This document shows, piece after piece, positions 1 to 8,612 of a DNA stretch of 64,000 nucleotides. Source of the stretch: Altibacter sp. HG106 (lineage in GTDB: Bacteria; Bacteroidota; Bacteroidia; Flavobacteriales; Flavobacteriaceae); NCBI RefSeq assembly GCF_028561755.1, contig NZ_JAQQTD010000003.1:310001-374000 (forward strand), written 5' to 3'. A model generated the notes under the pieces. The model was given only the letters and a program-made list of their open reading frames with translations, ran no database searches and was not told where the DNA came from. Both the position numbers and the translations under genes were made by a program. Position 1 is the stretch's first letter, and each line of letters starts with the position of its first letter.

Positions 1-1541
1 AAAATAAAATCTTTATCCGCGTCCTTCAGCTTTACCTTGTACTCTTTTTTCGGAGTAATGTATTGCGCCACATAGGGATCGTAATAATTTGATTTCATGA
101 ATTCAATCATCAAACTCTTACTGAATTCAGAAAACTTATTACTAATACTCACTCCACCAATGAGGAAGCGATGTTCCGGAAAGCGAAGCGTGGTATGAAC
201 AATCCCCTTCCAGAGCAAAAACAACGGCATTGGGCGTTGCTGATATTCCTTAATAATGAACGCGCGTCCCATTTCAATCGATTTGCTCATCATATCGTGC
301 AATTCGGGTTCAAAACGAAACAAACTTTGTAAATAAAATCCGTCGATCCCGAATTGTTCAAATATTTTTGACCCTAAGCCCATCCGATACGCACCGGCGA
401 GACATTTTGCATCATTATCCCATAGAAACATATGGTGGTAATACGTATCAAACTTATCCAGGTCGAGCGAGTTGTTGGTTCCCTCGCCTACTTCCCGAAA
501 GGTTATTTCCCGAAGCCTTCCAATTTCGTGTAGAATCTGCGGAATGCGCTCTGCGGAGGCCAGGAACACCTCGTAATTCTTGCTAACGAGTAAACGTTTA
601 TTGGAAGTTCTTAGGGCCTCTATTTCGCCTTCCATGGCTTCTAGCGACACCGGACCGGCAATTTTCTTCGGAGGTTTTGGGATCTTTAGATTACCTGGAA
701 GGGTTTCCAGCAATTTTTTCTTCTGAAAGGGATTCGCGAGCACGTAGGTTTTCTTCCGAAGGAACTCGGTGAAATTATCCAAGCCTTCATGCTCTTGTTG
801 GTCTTTTACTGAAATGGGATTTCCGATGCGCACTTTAATGAGCCGTTCTTTCTGAGTCAATAATTCCGAAGGCAACTTTGCGGTACGCAGCGTATCATTA
901 AACTTAGCCAAACGGTAAAACATCTTACTATTCTTGGCGTGAAAATAAATAGGCACCACAGGAACTTCTGCCTTCTGAATCAGTTTCATAGCCGAAACCT
1001 CCCATGGTTTATCCACCAATAATTTCTCATCGCGATAGGTAGAAACTTCGCCTGCCGGAAAGAGCCCTAGTGGGTGCTCTTCGCGCAAATGCGCTAAGGC
1101 CGTCTTAAAACCCGTTATACTGGACTTCGCATCCTTGTGGTTTTCGAAAGGATTGACCGGAAGTATGAATGGCTTTAAGGGTTCTATACGGTGTAACAGA
1201 AAATTTGCAATGATCTTAAAATCGGGGCGGCGTTCCAACAAAAGTTTTAACAACAACATCCCATCAATCCCGCCCAAGGGGTGATTGCTAATGGTAATGA
1301 ACGGGCCGGTTTTAGGAATTCTCTTGAGATCTTCCTCGGGAATTTCGAAATTTATCTCGAACTCATCCATCAAAGCATTGATGAATTCTAAGTCGGTTAA
1401 ATGCTTATGCTTATTATAAATGGAATTGAGCGTGGAAATATTTAGGACTTTCATTAAGGACCATCCCATAAAAGTTCCCAAAAAGCCGAGGTTATCAACG
1501 TGAATGGCCTTGGCTACTTCCTTGGCATTAACTAATCCCAT
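1..1541 (-). CDS. olsF: OlsF-like bifunctional aminolipid acyltransferase (3' end outside window)
   Basis: The protein reads from ATG at 1541 (MGLVNAKEVAK) to the window edge, so its C-terminus is cut. The N-terminal half is a PlsC-type lysophospholipid acyltransferase: the acyltransferase motif NHPLGGID (NH-x4-D) lies at residues 86-93 and FPAGE at 162-166. The C-terminal half, from about residue 340, looks like a GNAT-type N-acyltransferase of the OlsB/GlsB kind. That fusion is known from OlsF of Serratia and Flavobacterium johnsoniae, which N-acylates ornithine and then O-acylates the lyso-lipid at the inner membrane. In Bacteroidota the head group may instead be glycine or a dipeptide, so the amino acid is not fixed by the sequence. 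It could also be annotated only as a lysophospholipid acyltransferase or hemolysin. Confidence 0.75.
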   Translation of the reverse strand, partial: MGLVNAKEVAKAIHVDNLGFLGTFMGWSLMKVLNISTLNSIYNKHKHLTDLEFINALMDEFEINFEIPEEDLKRIPKTGPFITISNHPLGGIDGMLLLKLLLERRPDFKIIANFLLHRIEPLKPFILPVNPFENHKDAKSSITGFKTALAHLREEHPLGLFPAGEVSTYRDEKLLVDKPWEVSAMKLIQKAEVPVVPIYFHAKNSKMFYRLAKFNDTLRTAKLPSELLTQKERLIKVRIGNPISVKDQQEHEGLDNFTEFLRKKTYVLANPFQKKKLLETLPGNLKIPKPPKKIAGPVSLEAMEGEIEALRTSNKRLLVSKNYEVFLASAERIPQILHEIGRLREITFREVGEGTNNSLDLDKFDTYYHHMFLWDNDAKCLAGAYRMGLGSKIFEQFGIDGFYLQSLFRFEPELHDMMSKSIEMGRAFIIKEYQQRPMPLFLLWKGIVHTTLRFPEHRFLIGGVSISNKFSEFSKSLMIEFMKSNYYDPYVAQYITPKKEYKVKLKDADKDFI

Positions 1542-1580
1542 GTACGTTCTCAATTAAGTGAAGTACAAATATAGGGAAAG

Positions 1581-2849
1581 CTACGTAGTTTTATCGGCGA
1601 CTACAATCTGAACTGTACTCAGGTTTTCTTGCTTCAGCAGTACTTCCTTTCCTTGGGTGAGGGTAACAATATCTTCGGAAGCAGGGTGTCGCACGGTATA
1701 TAGGGTCACATTGGGCTCACAATGCACCTGAAAGGTCTCTTTTAGTTTTTTCAATAAGGGCGCCAATTTGTGGTATTTATCATTCACACACACCGAAAAA
1801 CTGATGGCGGAATTCTGAATCAGCTCTACCTTCATTTTATACTCATGCAACCATCGAAACACATCGCTAATGTTGTCTTCCATCATAAAACTGAAATCTA
1901 GGGAAGACAGAGATAACAACACTAAGTTTGGTTTCAGAATAAAACAAGAAACCATGGGATCAAGCAATTCTCCTTTTCCTACACAGGTGCCTGGAGCATT
2001 GGGATTCACAAACGATTTTACGTATAACGGAATTTCCTTTCGCTGCAACGGTTGTAAGGTTTTCGGGTGAATGACAGAAGCTCCGTAGAAAGCTAATTCG
2101 ATCGCTTCGGTATACGAAATGGTGTGCAGCAAGGTGGTATTCGAAAAATACCGTGGATCGGCATTCAACACGCCGGGGACATCTTTCCAAATGGTAACAC
2201 TTTCAGAATTCAAACAATACGCAAAGATCGCTGCGGTATAATCACTACCTTCTCTTCCCAGGGTGGTGGTAAAATTATTGTCTGATTCAGACCCCAAAAA
2301 ACCTTGAGTAATTGTAATTCCCTGGGTGGCAATGCCTTCCTGAATGCGTTGTTGTGTGGTGGTCCAATCTACTTTCGCATCCCGATAGTAATTGTTGGTA
2401 ACAATGTAGTTTCGAACATCTAGCCAGCTGTTCTTGACCCCCACTTCGGAAAGATACGTAGACACAATCGTGGTTGAAACCAATTCACCAAAACATACGA
2501 TCTGATCGTATAAGAAGGAATGTTTCTTTGATCGATTGCGTTCTAAAAAAGACGACAACTCATTGAAAATGTCTGATACACGTTGAAAAACAGGATGCAC
2601 TCCATTCGAAAACAATGCATGTAGGATATCAAAATGATAGTTGTGAAAGGTAGAAAGGTGATCGTGTACCCTTGAACTGTCATCCTCCCTGTAGGCAGTC
2701 ACCACTTGTTCCAATAAATTGGTGGTTTTACCCATGGCTGAGATCACCACGACCAAATTGGTTTCGCCCGTAGCTTCCAAGACCCTTTTTACATTTCGCA
2801 CGCCTTCAGCATCCTTTACCGAGGCGCCTCCAAATTTGTAGATTTTCAT
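1581..2849 (-). CDS. lysC: Monofunctional aspartate kinase
   Basis: Aspartokinase phosphorylates L-aspartate, the entry step to lysine, threonine, methionine and diaminopimelate. The N-terminus KFGGAS (residues 5-10) and the catalytic loop TLGREGSD (196-203) are kinase hallmarks; the usual loop is TLGRGGSD, so a Glu replaces one Gly. The C-terminal 120 residues are shaped like regulatory ACT domains. There is no homoserine dehydrogenase domain. A longer frame opens at 2906, but I choose ATG at 2849 because the family starts at MKIYKFGG and because this ATG overlaps the stop of the upstream acetyltransferase gene as ATGA, a typical translationally coupled junction. Length is 422 residues. Confidence 0.9.
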   Translation of the reverse strand: MKIYKFGGASVKDAEGVRNVKRVLEATGETNLVVVISAMGKTTNLLEQVVTAYREDDSSRVHDHLSTFHNYHFDILHALFSNGVHPVFQRVSDIFNELSSFLERNRSKKHSFLYDQIVCFGELVSTTIVSTYLSEVGVKNSWLDVRNYIVTNNYYRDAKVDWTTTQQRIQEGIATQGITITQGFLGSESDNNFTTTLGREGSDYTAAIFAYCLNSESVTIWKDVPGVLNADPRYFSNTTLLHTISYTEAIELAFYGASVIHPKTLQPLQRKEIPLYVKSFVNPNAPGTCVGKGELLDPMVSCFILKPNLVLLSLSSLDFSFMMEDNISDVFRWLHEYKMKVELIQNSAISFSVCVNDKYHKLAPLLKKLKETFQVHCEPNVTLYTVRHPASEDIVTLTQGKEVLLKQENLSTVQIVVADKTT

Positions 2850-3334
2850 GTGTTTCTGTCTAAATACGCTTTCATGGCATGTGGTTCCATCTGTGCCAAG
2901 TACCAATCTTTCAAAAGGGTAGCGCCACTGTGTTCATAAAAATCGATAGCGCCTTGATTCCAGTCCAAAACCACCCATTCTAGGCGCTGTACGCCTTGTT
3001 CGTAGGCATATTGAATGACACGTTGATACAATGCTTTACCGATTCCCTTCCCTCGCTGATCTTGCGTCACTATGAGATCTTCCAAATGCAGGGTTCTACC
3101 CTTCCAGGTGGAAAAACGAAAATATACCAGTGCGATACCCACGATTTCTTCGGAACGTTCGGCGACAAAACAATGAAATATAGGACGTTCGCCAAAACCC
3201 TCCTCAAGGAGCGTTTCTACTGAAATGGCAACAGCATCAGGTTCTTTTTCAAAACGCGCCAACTCCTTGATACAGTGCAGCACCTGCGGCATATCGCTAG
3301 GAGTGGCGTCTCTAATCACGGCTTTCATACGCAT
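2846..3334 (-). CDS. GNAT family N-acetyltransferase (diamine/thialysine acetyltransferase-like)
   Basis: This 162-residue protein has the single GNAT fold. The acetyl-CoA loop is QDQRGKGIG (about residues 93-101), preceded by the strand LHLEDLIV and followed by [19 protein letters not shown], the pattern seen in spermidine/spermine- and thialysine-type acetyltransferases. It is the first gene of a two-gene operon with aspartate kinase, coupled by ATGA. Coupling to the aspartate family pathway could hint at a lysine-related substrate, but that is inference. Translation may begin at Met1 or Met3 (3328). Confidence 0.85.
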   Translation of the reverse strand: MRMKAVIRDATPSDMPQVLHCIKELARFEKEPDAVAISVETLLEEGFGERPIFHCFVAERSEEIVGIALVYFRFSTWKGRTLHLEDLIVTQDQRGKGIGKALYQRVIQYAYEQGVQRLEWVVLDWNQGAIDFYEHSGATLLKDWYLAQMEPHAMKAYLDRNT

Positions 3335-3377
3335 GGCTTTTAGCTATAATAATCGCGGGTGGTTCTCTAAATTTCCC

Positions 3378-3385
3378 GATATTTG
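3378..3385 (+). promoter_or_regulatory. Probable -7 element for fbp
   Basis: GATATTTG matches the Bacteroidota consensus TAnnTTTG at 7 of 8 positions and lies 26 bases before the fbp ATG in the short divergent intergenic space. Confidence 0.4.
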
Positions 3386-3411
3386 CCACAAATCTACAAC
3401 ACAGCGTCTTC

Positions 3412-4422
3412 ATGACACAAAAAAATAAGACCCTCGGCGAATTTATCATTGAAAACCAAGAGGAATTCAAGTATTCTTCCGGGGAATTATCGCGCCTCAT
3501 CAATTCCATTCGTCTCGCTGCCAAGGTGGTGAATCACGAAGTGAACAAAGCCGGCTTAGTAGATATCTTAGGAGCGGTGGGCGAGACTAATATTCAGGGA
3601 GAAAACCAGCAAAAACTAGATGTCTTCGCCAATGAGGCCTTCATCAAAACGCTGACAAATAGAGAAATTGTCTGCGGAATTGCCAGCGAAGAAGAAGACG
3701 ATTTTATTACCATCACCGGACGCAACGAGCGCAATGAGAATAAATATGTGGTGTTGATCGACCCTTTGGACGGTTCCTCTAATATTGACGTTAACGTTTC
3801 AGTGGGAACCATATTTTCGATCTATCGCAGGGTAACACCATCAGGAGAACCGGTGACATTAGACGATTTTCTACAACCGGGAAACCGACAAGTAGCTGCC
3901 GGCTATATCGTGTACGGAACCTCTACCATGATCGTCTACACAACCGGACACGGCGTTAACGGCTTTACATTGAACCCCGCCATTGGAACCTATTACTTAT
4001 CGCATCCCAATATGACCTTTCCAAAGACAGGCCGTATCTATTCGGTAAATGAGGGGAACTACGTACATTTTCCGCAAGGAATAAAAGATTATATTAAGTA
4101 TTGCCAAAAGGAAGAGGGCGACCGGCCCTACACCTCACGTTATATCGGGTCTTTGGTGTCTGATTTTCATAGGAACATGATCAAAGGAGGTATTTATATC
4201 TATCCGAATACCGCTAAAGATCCCAACGGAAAGCTTCGCTTGTTATACGAGTGTAATCCCATGGCATTCTTGGCAGAACAAGCCGGAGGAAAAGCCAGCA
4301 ATGGATTTGAAAGAATTCTGGATATTCAACCTACCGAATTACACCAACGCGTTCCATTTATCTGCGGAAGCAGCAGCATGGTAGAAAAAGCGGAAGCCTT
4401 TATGCAGAACACTATTGATTAG
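3412..4422 (+). CDS. fbp: Class I fructose-1,6-bisphosphatase
   Basis: The enzyme hydrolyses fructose-1,6-bisphosphate to fructose-6-phosphate, the committed step of gluconeogenesis. The metal and phosphate-binding signature [10 protein letters not shown] lies at residues 117-126, and acidic metal ligands lie upstream in SEEEDD (92-97). Length (336) is normal for class I FBPase, and the N-terminus [11 protein letters not shown] fits the family. It is divergent from the GNAT/aspartokinase operon, with promoters in the 77-base gap. The downstream 220 bases hold only repeats. Confidence 0.95.
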   Translation: MTQKNKTLGEFIIENQEEFKYSSGELSRLINSIRLAAKVVNHEVNKAGLVDILGAVGETNIQGENQQKLDVFANEAFIKTLTNREIVCGIASEEEDDFITITGRNERNENKYVVLIDPLDGSSNIDVNVSVGTIFSIYRRVTPSGEPVTLDDFLQPGNRQVAAGYIVYGTSTMIVYTTGHGVNGFTLNPAIGTYYLSHPNMTFPKTGRIYSVNEGNYVHFPQGIKDYIKYCQKEEGDRPYTSRYIGSLVSDFHRNMIKGGIYIYPNTAKDPNGKLRLLYECNPMAFLAEQAGGKASNGFERILDIQPTELHQRVPFICGSSSMVEKAEAFMQNTID

Positions 4423-4431
4423 TGAGTACAG

Positions 4432-4575
4432 AGAATTGAGACGTAAGATTTAAGATCTCAATACTAAATACCCACTTCTTAATACATCTATGTCTTCTGT
4501 AACAGATATGAGATAGTAGTAATGAGATGTGAAGTAAAGGATGTGTGACGTAAGAGGTAAGACGTAGGACGAATT
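4432..4575. repeat. Degenerate roughly 7-bp periodic intergenic repeat
   Basis: Non-coding stretch with recurring variants of GACGTAA: GAGACGTAAG, GATTTAAG, GAGATGTGAAG, GTGACGTAAG, AGGTAAGACGTAGGACG. The words GACGTAAG and GTAAGA recur at loosely 7-10-base steps. I see no ORF or hairpin. It looks like a decayed simple repeat. Confidence 0.5.
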
Positions 4576-4607
4576 TGAATCATTCAACGAAGTATAAAAT
4601 TAGTCTA

Positions 4608-4641
<34 letters not shown>

Positions 4642-4645
4642 AAAT

Positions 4646-5071
4646 CTACTTCTTGTTCAGCAAATAGCGATAATCTTCTAAGTCGAGTCCGCCTTGATAG
4701 ATCTCAATCGATCGTTTGATCAATTGCTGCGCCATTTCCGTAGAATATCCGAGTCCGATGGCATATCGTTCAATCAAAAATCGTTCGTGATCATCGATCG
4801 TGTGGTCGGCAAAGATCATTTCGAACAAATCGTGCATGCGCTCTAAACGTTTATCGGAAGAGTTGGGTGGGTTGATCGGGTATTTCTCCGGGTTTTTAAG
4901 CACTTCTTTATATTCCGATTCATCAATATCTAATTTGCGAGCGAATCGTTTCAACATTTTTTCTTCTTCCGCATTCAAAGCCCCGTCTATCGAAGCGATA
5001 TTGGCGATAGACGCAAAGTGGCCTAAGTTTCGGGAGTGCTCCCCGCTTTCAAAAAGATCTGTAAATGACAT
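4646..5071 (-). CDS. TerB-like (tellurite resistance TerB family) small acidic protein
   Basis: The protein is 141 residues, soluble and mostly helical. It contains the TerB-type acidic helix pairs: an ASIDGALNAEEEKMLKRFA segment near residues 25-45 and ADHTIDDHERFLIERYA near 90-106, each with conserved Asp/Glu that could bind a metal. TerB-like domains occur in stress systems and as orphan genes of unknown role. No other ter genes are present here, so a tellurite function should not be assumed. It is convergent with fbp. Confidence 0.7.
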   Translation of the reverse strand: MSFTDLFESGEHSRNLGHFASIANIASIDGALNAEEEKMLKRFARKLDIDESEYKEVLKNPEKYPINPPNSSDKRLERMHDLFEMIFADHTIDDHERFLIERYAIGLGYSTEMAQQLIKRSIEIYQGGLDLEDYRYLLNKK

Positions 5072-5187
5072 AGTCTGTAATTAAAGCACAAATATAAAAC
5101 TTGTATCTTTTTTTTAGCTTCTTTCCTTCGGAAAAAACCGCTTCCCTAAACTTTTCTTAATTCCGAAGAACTCTTCCTTCAATGTAG

Positions 5188-5195
5188 TAATTTTA
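5188..5195 (+). promoter_or_regulatory. Probable -7 element, almost at the exonuclease start
   Basis: TAATTTTA matches TAnnTTTG at 7 of 8 positions and ends 5 bases before the ATG at 5201. If transcription starts the usual 4-7 bases downstream, the message would be leaderless or nearly so. Confidence 0.35.
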
Positions 5196-5200
5196 AAGGC

Positions 5201-6226
5201 ATGTCTACGCCGCTTCTCGTTTTTAATGACAAAGGAATTTATTGCGAACAAGCCGATATCTACATCGATGCTTGGCGTCCTGTTGACAAATGCATCGTGA
5301 CCCACGGCCATGCCGACCACAGCCGGTGGGGCCATAAAAAATATATCACTCACCATCATAACGTTCCCATCATTAAGCATCGTTTGGGGGATATTACCGT
5401 AACCGGAAAGGCATGGGGAGAAACGTTTGTCATCAACGGCGTTACCTTCTCTTTACATCCTGCGGGTCATATTGTGGCCTCTTCCCAGGTTCGTGTGGAA
5501 TATCAAGGCGAGGTTTGGGTGTTTACGGGCGATTTTAAAACGGAAGATGACGGCTTAGCGACTCCCTATGAACCTGTTGCATGTCATACGTTTATCACAG
5601 AATGTACCTTTGGACTTCCCGCTTTTACATGGGAACCGCAAGCACGGGTTTTTGAAGACATCAATGCCTGGTGGGCGCAGAATAAAGCCGAAAAGAAAAC
5701 TTCCGTGCTGTTCGGATATAGCCTCGGAAAGGCCCAACGCCTACTGAAACATTTGGATACGTCTTTAGGAACCATCTATACCCATGGCGCTGTAGAAAAC
5801 ATGACAGAGGTATTGCGAGAAAACTATGCACTGCCTGATACCACCCGGGTAACCCGCGAAACCAAAAAAGAAGACTTACTTGGTAATATTGTTGTAGCGC
5901 CTCCCAGCGCGCACGGCGGCACGTGGATCCGAAAAATGGTGCCTTACGAAACGGCTTCCGCTAGTGGTTGGATGACCTTTCGAGGCGCTCGAAGACGACG
6001 TGCCATCGATCGAGGTTTTGTGTTAAGCGACCATGCCGATTGGGAGGGACTCATCGATTCGATCAAAGCCACCGGTTGCGAAAAGGTGATCGCTACTCAC
6101 GGCTATACCGATATTTTTTCACGCTATCTCCGGGAAGAACTTGGCTATGACGCTCGCACGGAAAAAACACAGTACGAAGAAGAACAGTCGGAAAGCAGCA
6201 AAACAACGGAAGGAGGCGACGCATGA
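5201..6226 (+). CDS. Ligase-associated MBL-fold DNA exonuclease
   Basis: This metallo-beta-lactamase fold nuclease is of the Artemis/SNM1-like bacterial type that accompanies an ATP-dependent DNA ligase. The metal site HGHADH is at residues 35-40, with further ligands in GDF (about 110) and the late DHADW segment (around residue 283). Length 341 is usual for the ligase-associated exonuclease family. It is the first gene of the repair operon and overlaps the ligase start by ATGA at 6223-6226, indicating coupled translation. By family knowledge it acts on DNA ends; the exact substrate is not established from sequence. Confidence 0.88.
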   Translation: MSTPLLVFNDKGIYCEQADIYIDAWRPVDKCIVTHGHADHSRWGHKKYITHHHNVPIIKHRLGDITVTGKAWGETFVINGVTFSLHPAGHIVASSQVRVEYQGEVWVFTGDFKTEDDGLATPYEPVACHTFITECTFGLPAFTWEPQARVFEDINAWWAQNKAEKKTSVLFGYSLGKAQRLLKHLDTSLGTIYTHGAVENMTEVLRENYALPDTTRVTRETKKEDLLGNIVVAPPSAHGGTWIRKMVPYETASASGWMTFRGARRRRAIDRGFVLSDHADWEGLIDSIKATGCEKVIATHGYTDIFSRYLREELGYDARTEKTQYEEEQSESSKTTEGGDA

Positions 6227-7815
6227 AACGATTTGCTCAGCTCATCAGAACCATTGACAGCACCAACAAAACCAATCGAAAGGTGGCCGCCTTAGCGGAA
6301 TACTTCAAAGAAGCTCCGGATGACGACAAACTGTGGACCATCGCTATCTTATCACACCGCCGACCCAAACGTCCGGTAAATACTACGCTCCTGCGGGAAT
6401 GGGCGACGGAGATTAGCAATATTCCATTATGGTTGTTTGAAGAAAGTTATCATATCGTTGGAGACCTGGCGGAAACCATTGCGCTTATTCTTCCCTCTTC
6501 CAGAACTGCAACCGACAAATCACTTTCAAAATACATCGAGGAAATAATCGAACTCAAGGACGTACCGGACCCTGAAAAAAAAGCTTACCTACATCGCAAT
6601 TGGTTGGCGCTTGATTATTACGAACGATTTGTGTTCAATAAGATCATCACGGGTAGTTTCCGCATCGGAGTAAGCCAAAAACTAATGACGCGTGCCTTAT
6701 CTCAAGCCACCGAAATCGACGAAGATATTCTCGCTTACAAACTCATGGGAAATTGGACGCCGGCTTCCACCACCTACCAACAACTTATTCTCGAAGAGAA
6801 CGAAGAAGACTACCTCAGCAAGCCGTATCCTTTTTATTTGGCATATGCCGTGGAGGATGATTTTCAAGAAGATCTGGAAGCGATTTCAAATTGGAGTTTT
6901 GAGCACAAATGGGACGGGATTCGCGCTCAAGTGATTATTCGAAACGATGAGGTATTTGTGTGGTCCCGTGGCGAAGAATTGGTCACCGATAAATATCCTG
7001 AATTTAAACGCTTCCTTTCAGAAATTCCTAATGGTACGGTGCTCGATGGAGAGATTTTACCTTTTATTGACGGCAACATTGCCAACTTCGCCGATCTTCA
7101 AACTCGTATCGGTAGAAAAAATATCACCAAAGCCCTTTTAAAGAAAACACCCGTCATTCTTACCGCCTACGATTTATTGGAATGGAAAGGTAAAGATATC
7201 AGGCAATTACCTTTTGAGGAAAGACGAAAATTACTGGATACACTCATAAAGAACTGTCCTTGTGAGGATATCGGACTCTACCTGAGCGAAACGATGCGTT
7301 TCAACACATGGGAGGAAGCCGCCAAAGAGCGCGATAAATCACGAGAAAAACGAAGTGAGGGACTGATGATCAAACGGATAGATTCGCCCTACCTTGTGGG
7401 AAGAAAAAAAGGCGATTGGTGGAAGTGGAAGGTAGATCCGTTCACTATAGATGGCGTGCTTACCTACGCCATGCGTGGTCATGGAAGACGCGCCAACCTC
7501 TATACCGATTATACCTTCGCCCTCTGGGATGGTGAGGAATTGGTGACCTTTGCCAAAGCCTATTCAGGGCTTACCGATAAAGAATTTAGGCAAGTAGATG
7601 CGTGGATCAAAAAGAATACTTTGGAGCGCTTCGGACCGGTACGTAGCGTAACACCGCATCATGTTTTTGAAATTGCTTTTGAAGGGATCGCTGAAAGTAG
7701 TCGGCATAAAAGTGGCGTCGCCACACGATTTCCCCGTATCTTACGATGGCGAAAAGACAAGCCTATTGAAGAGGCCAATACCATCGCCGATTTGAAAGCC
7801 TTAATTCCAAAATAA
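6223..7815 (+). CDS. ATP-dependent DNA ligase (bacterial, repair-associated)
   Basis: The enzyme seals DNA nicks by an ATP-derived lysyl-AMP. The adenylation motif I is KWDGIR with the nucleophile Lys229. Motif III (YDLLEW), motif IV (SEGLMIKR) and motif V (WWKWK) follow in order. An N-terminal helical DNA-binding domain (about 1-200) and a C-terminal OB domain ending in RFPRILRWRKD complete the usual 530-residue layout. It is not the replicative NAD-dependent LigA. It follows the exonuclease with a 4-base overlap and precedes a lipoprotein and the DEXH helicase; the set is a recognised ligase-associated DNA damage response module. Confidence 0.93.
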   Translation: MKRFAQLIRTIDSTNKTNRKVAALAEYFKEAPDDDKLWTIAILSHRRPKRPVNTTLLREWATEISNIPLWLFEESYHIVGDLAETIALILPSSRTATDKSLSKYIEEIIELKDVPDPEKKAYLHRNWLALDYYERFVFNKIITGSFRIGVSQKLMTRALSQATEIDEDILAYKLMGNWTPASTTYQQLILEENEEDYLSKPYPFYLAYAVEDDFQEDLEAISNWSFEHKWDGIRAQVIIRNDEVFVWSRGEELVTDKYPEFKRFLSEIPNGTVLDGEILPFIDGNIANFADLQTRIGRKNITKALLKKTPVILTAYDLLEWKGKDIRQLPFEERRKLLDTLIKNCPCEDIGLYLSETMRFNTWEEAAKERDKSREKRSEGLMIKRIDSPYLVGRKKGDWWKWKVDPFTIDGVLTYAMRGHGRRANLYTDYTFALWDGEELVTFAKAYSGLTDKEFRQVDAWIKKNTLERFGPVRSVTPHHVFEIAFEGIAESSRHKSGVATRFPRILRWRKDKPIEEANTIADLKALIPK

Positions 7816-7820
7816 CCACC

Positions 7821-8609
7821 ATGAAAAGCTTCATTATTTTCTCCACATTTTTAATGTTAGTTGGTTGTAAACAAACGTCTTCTTCCGAAGAAAAAATAAC
7901 CGCCAACACCACTAAAGCACAGCAAACCGAATCTAAAAAGGAGCATCAACTTCGAGAAGTACTCAAAACAAATAATCCTCCTATCATCAATGGAAATATC
8001 AGCGATGCTATTTGGAAGACGACCAAGTGGCATCCACTAGATCAGCGCTGGGTGGGGGAACCCTATACCGAAGAAGATTTTTCCGGACGCTATAAAATGG
8101 CCTGGGACAAGGAAGCGCTCTACCTGTTGGTCATGATCGAAGATGATACGCTCATCGACATCTACAAAGACCCCTTGGTGCAATGGTGGGATGACGATTG
8201 TGTAGAAGTGTTTATTGATGAAGACAATTCGGGTGGGCCACATCAATTTACTCACAACGCCTTTGCCTATCACGTGGCACTCGACGGAAATGTTGTCGAT
8301 CTCGGTCCAGATGAAGCGCCGCATCTCTACAATGATCATGTGATGAGCAAACATACCACCGAAGGAACCACCAGTATTTGGGAATTAAAGATCAAGGTCT
8401 TCGATGATTCCTTTGTGGATGGAAAGAAGGGAAACACTCCGGTGACGCTTTCCGCAGGAAAAAAAATTGGTTTTGTCCTCGCCTATTGTGATAATGACCA
8501 CTCAGAAACACGTGAAAATTTTATCGGATCGGTGTATGTGCCCGGAGAAGATAAGAATCAAGGGTGGATCAATGCGGATATCTTCGGAACGATCCTGCTA
8601 ACAGAGTGA
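7821..8609 (+). CDS. CBM9-like carbohydrate-binding lipoprotein
   Basis: A lipoprotein signal (MKSFIIFSTFLMLVGC, lipid Cys16) is followed by a Ser/Lys-rich linker and, from about residue 55, a family 9 carbohydrate-binding-module-like domain: PPIINGNISDAIW, then YKMAWDKEALYLLVMIEDD and WDDDCVEVFIDEDNS. Such domains bind sugar reducing ends or occur in periplasmic sugar-associated proteins. It lies 5 bases after the ligase gene and 3 before the helicase gene, so it is probably transcribed within the repair operon although it should be exported. No link to DNA repair is evident; it may be a neutral passenger. Confidence 0.8.
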   Translation: MKSFIIFSTFLMLVGCKQTSSSEEKITANTTKAQQTESKKEHQLREVLKTNNPPIINGNISDAIWKTTKWHPLDQRWVGEPYTEEDFSGRYKMAWDKEALYLLVMIEDDTLIDIYKDPLVQWWDDDCVEVFIDEDNSGGPHQFTHNAFAYHVALDGNVVDLGPDEAPHLYNDHVMSKHTTEGTTSIWELKIKVFDDSFVDGKKGNTPVTLSAGKKIGFVLAYCDNDHSETRENFIGSVYVPGEDKNQGWINADIFGTILLTE

Positions 8610-8612
8610 TCT

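Noticed and set aside
2850-2906. Longer N-terminus of aspartate kinase from 2906
   Set aside because: It lies inside the acetyltransferase gene, and the conserved start MKIYKFGG with ATGA overlap is far more likely.
4646-5071. Tellurite resistance function for the TerB-like gene
   Set aside because: No other ter genes are present, and TerB-like domains occur widely without tellurite phenotypes.
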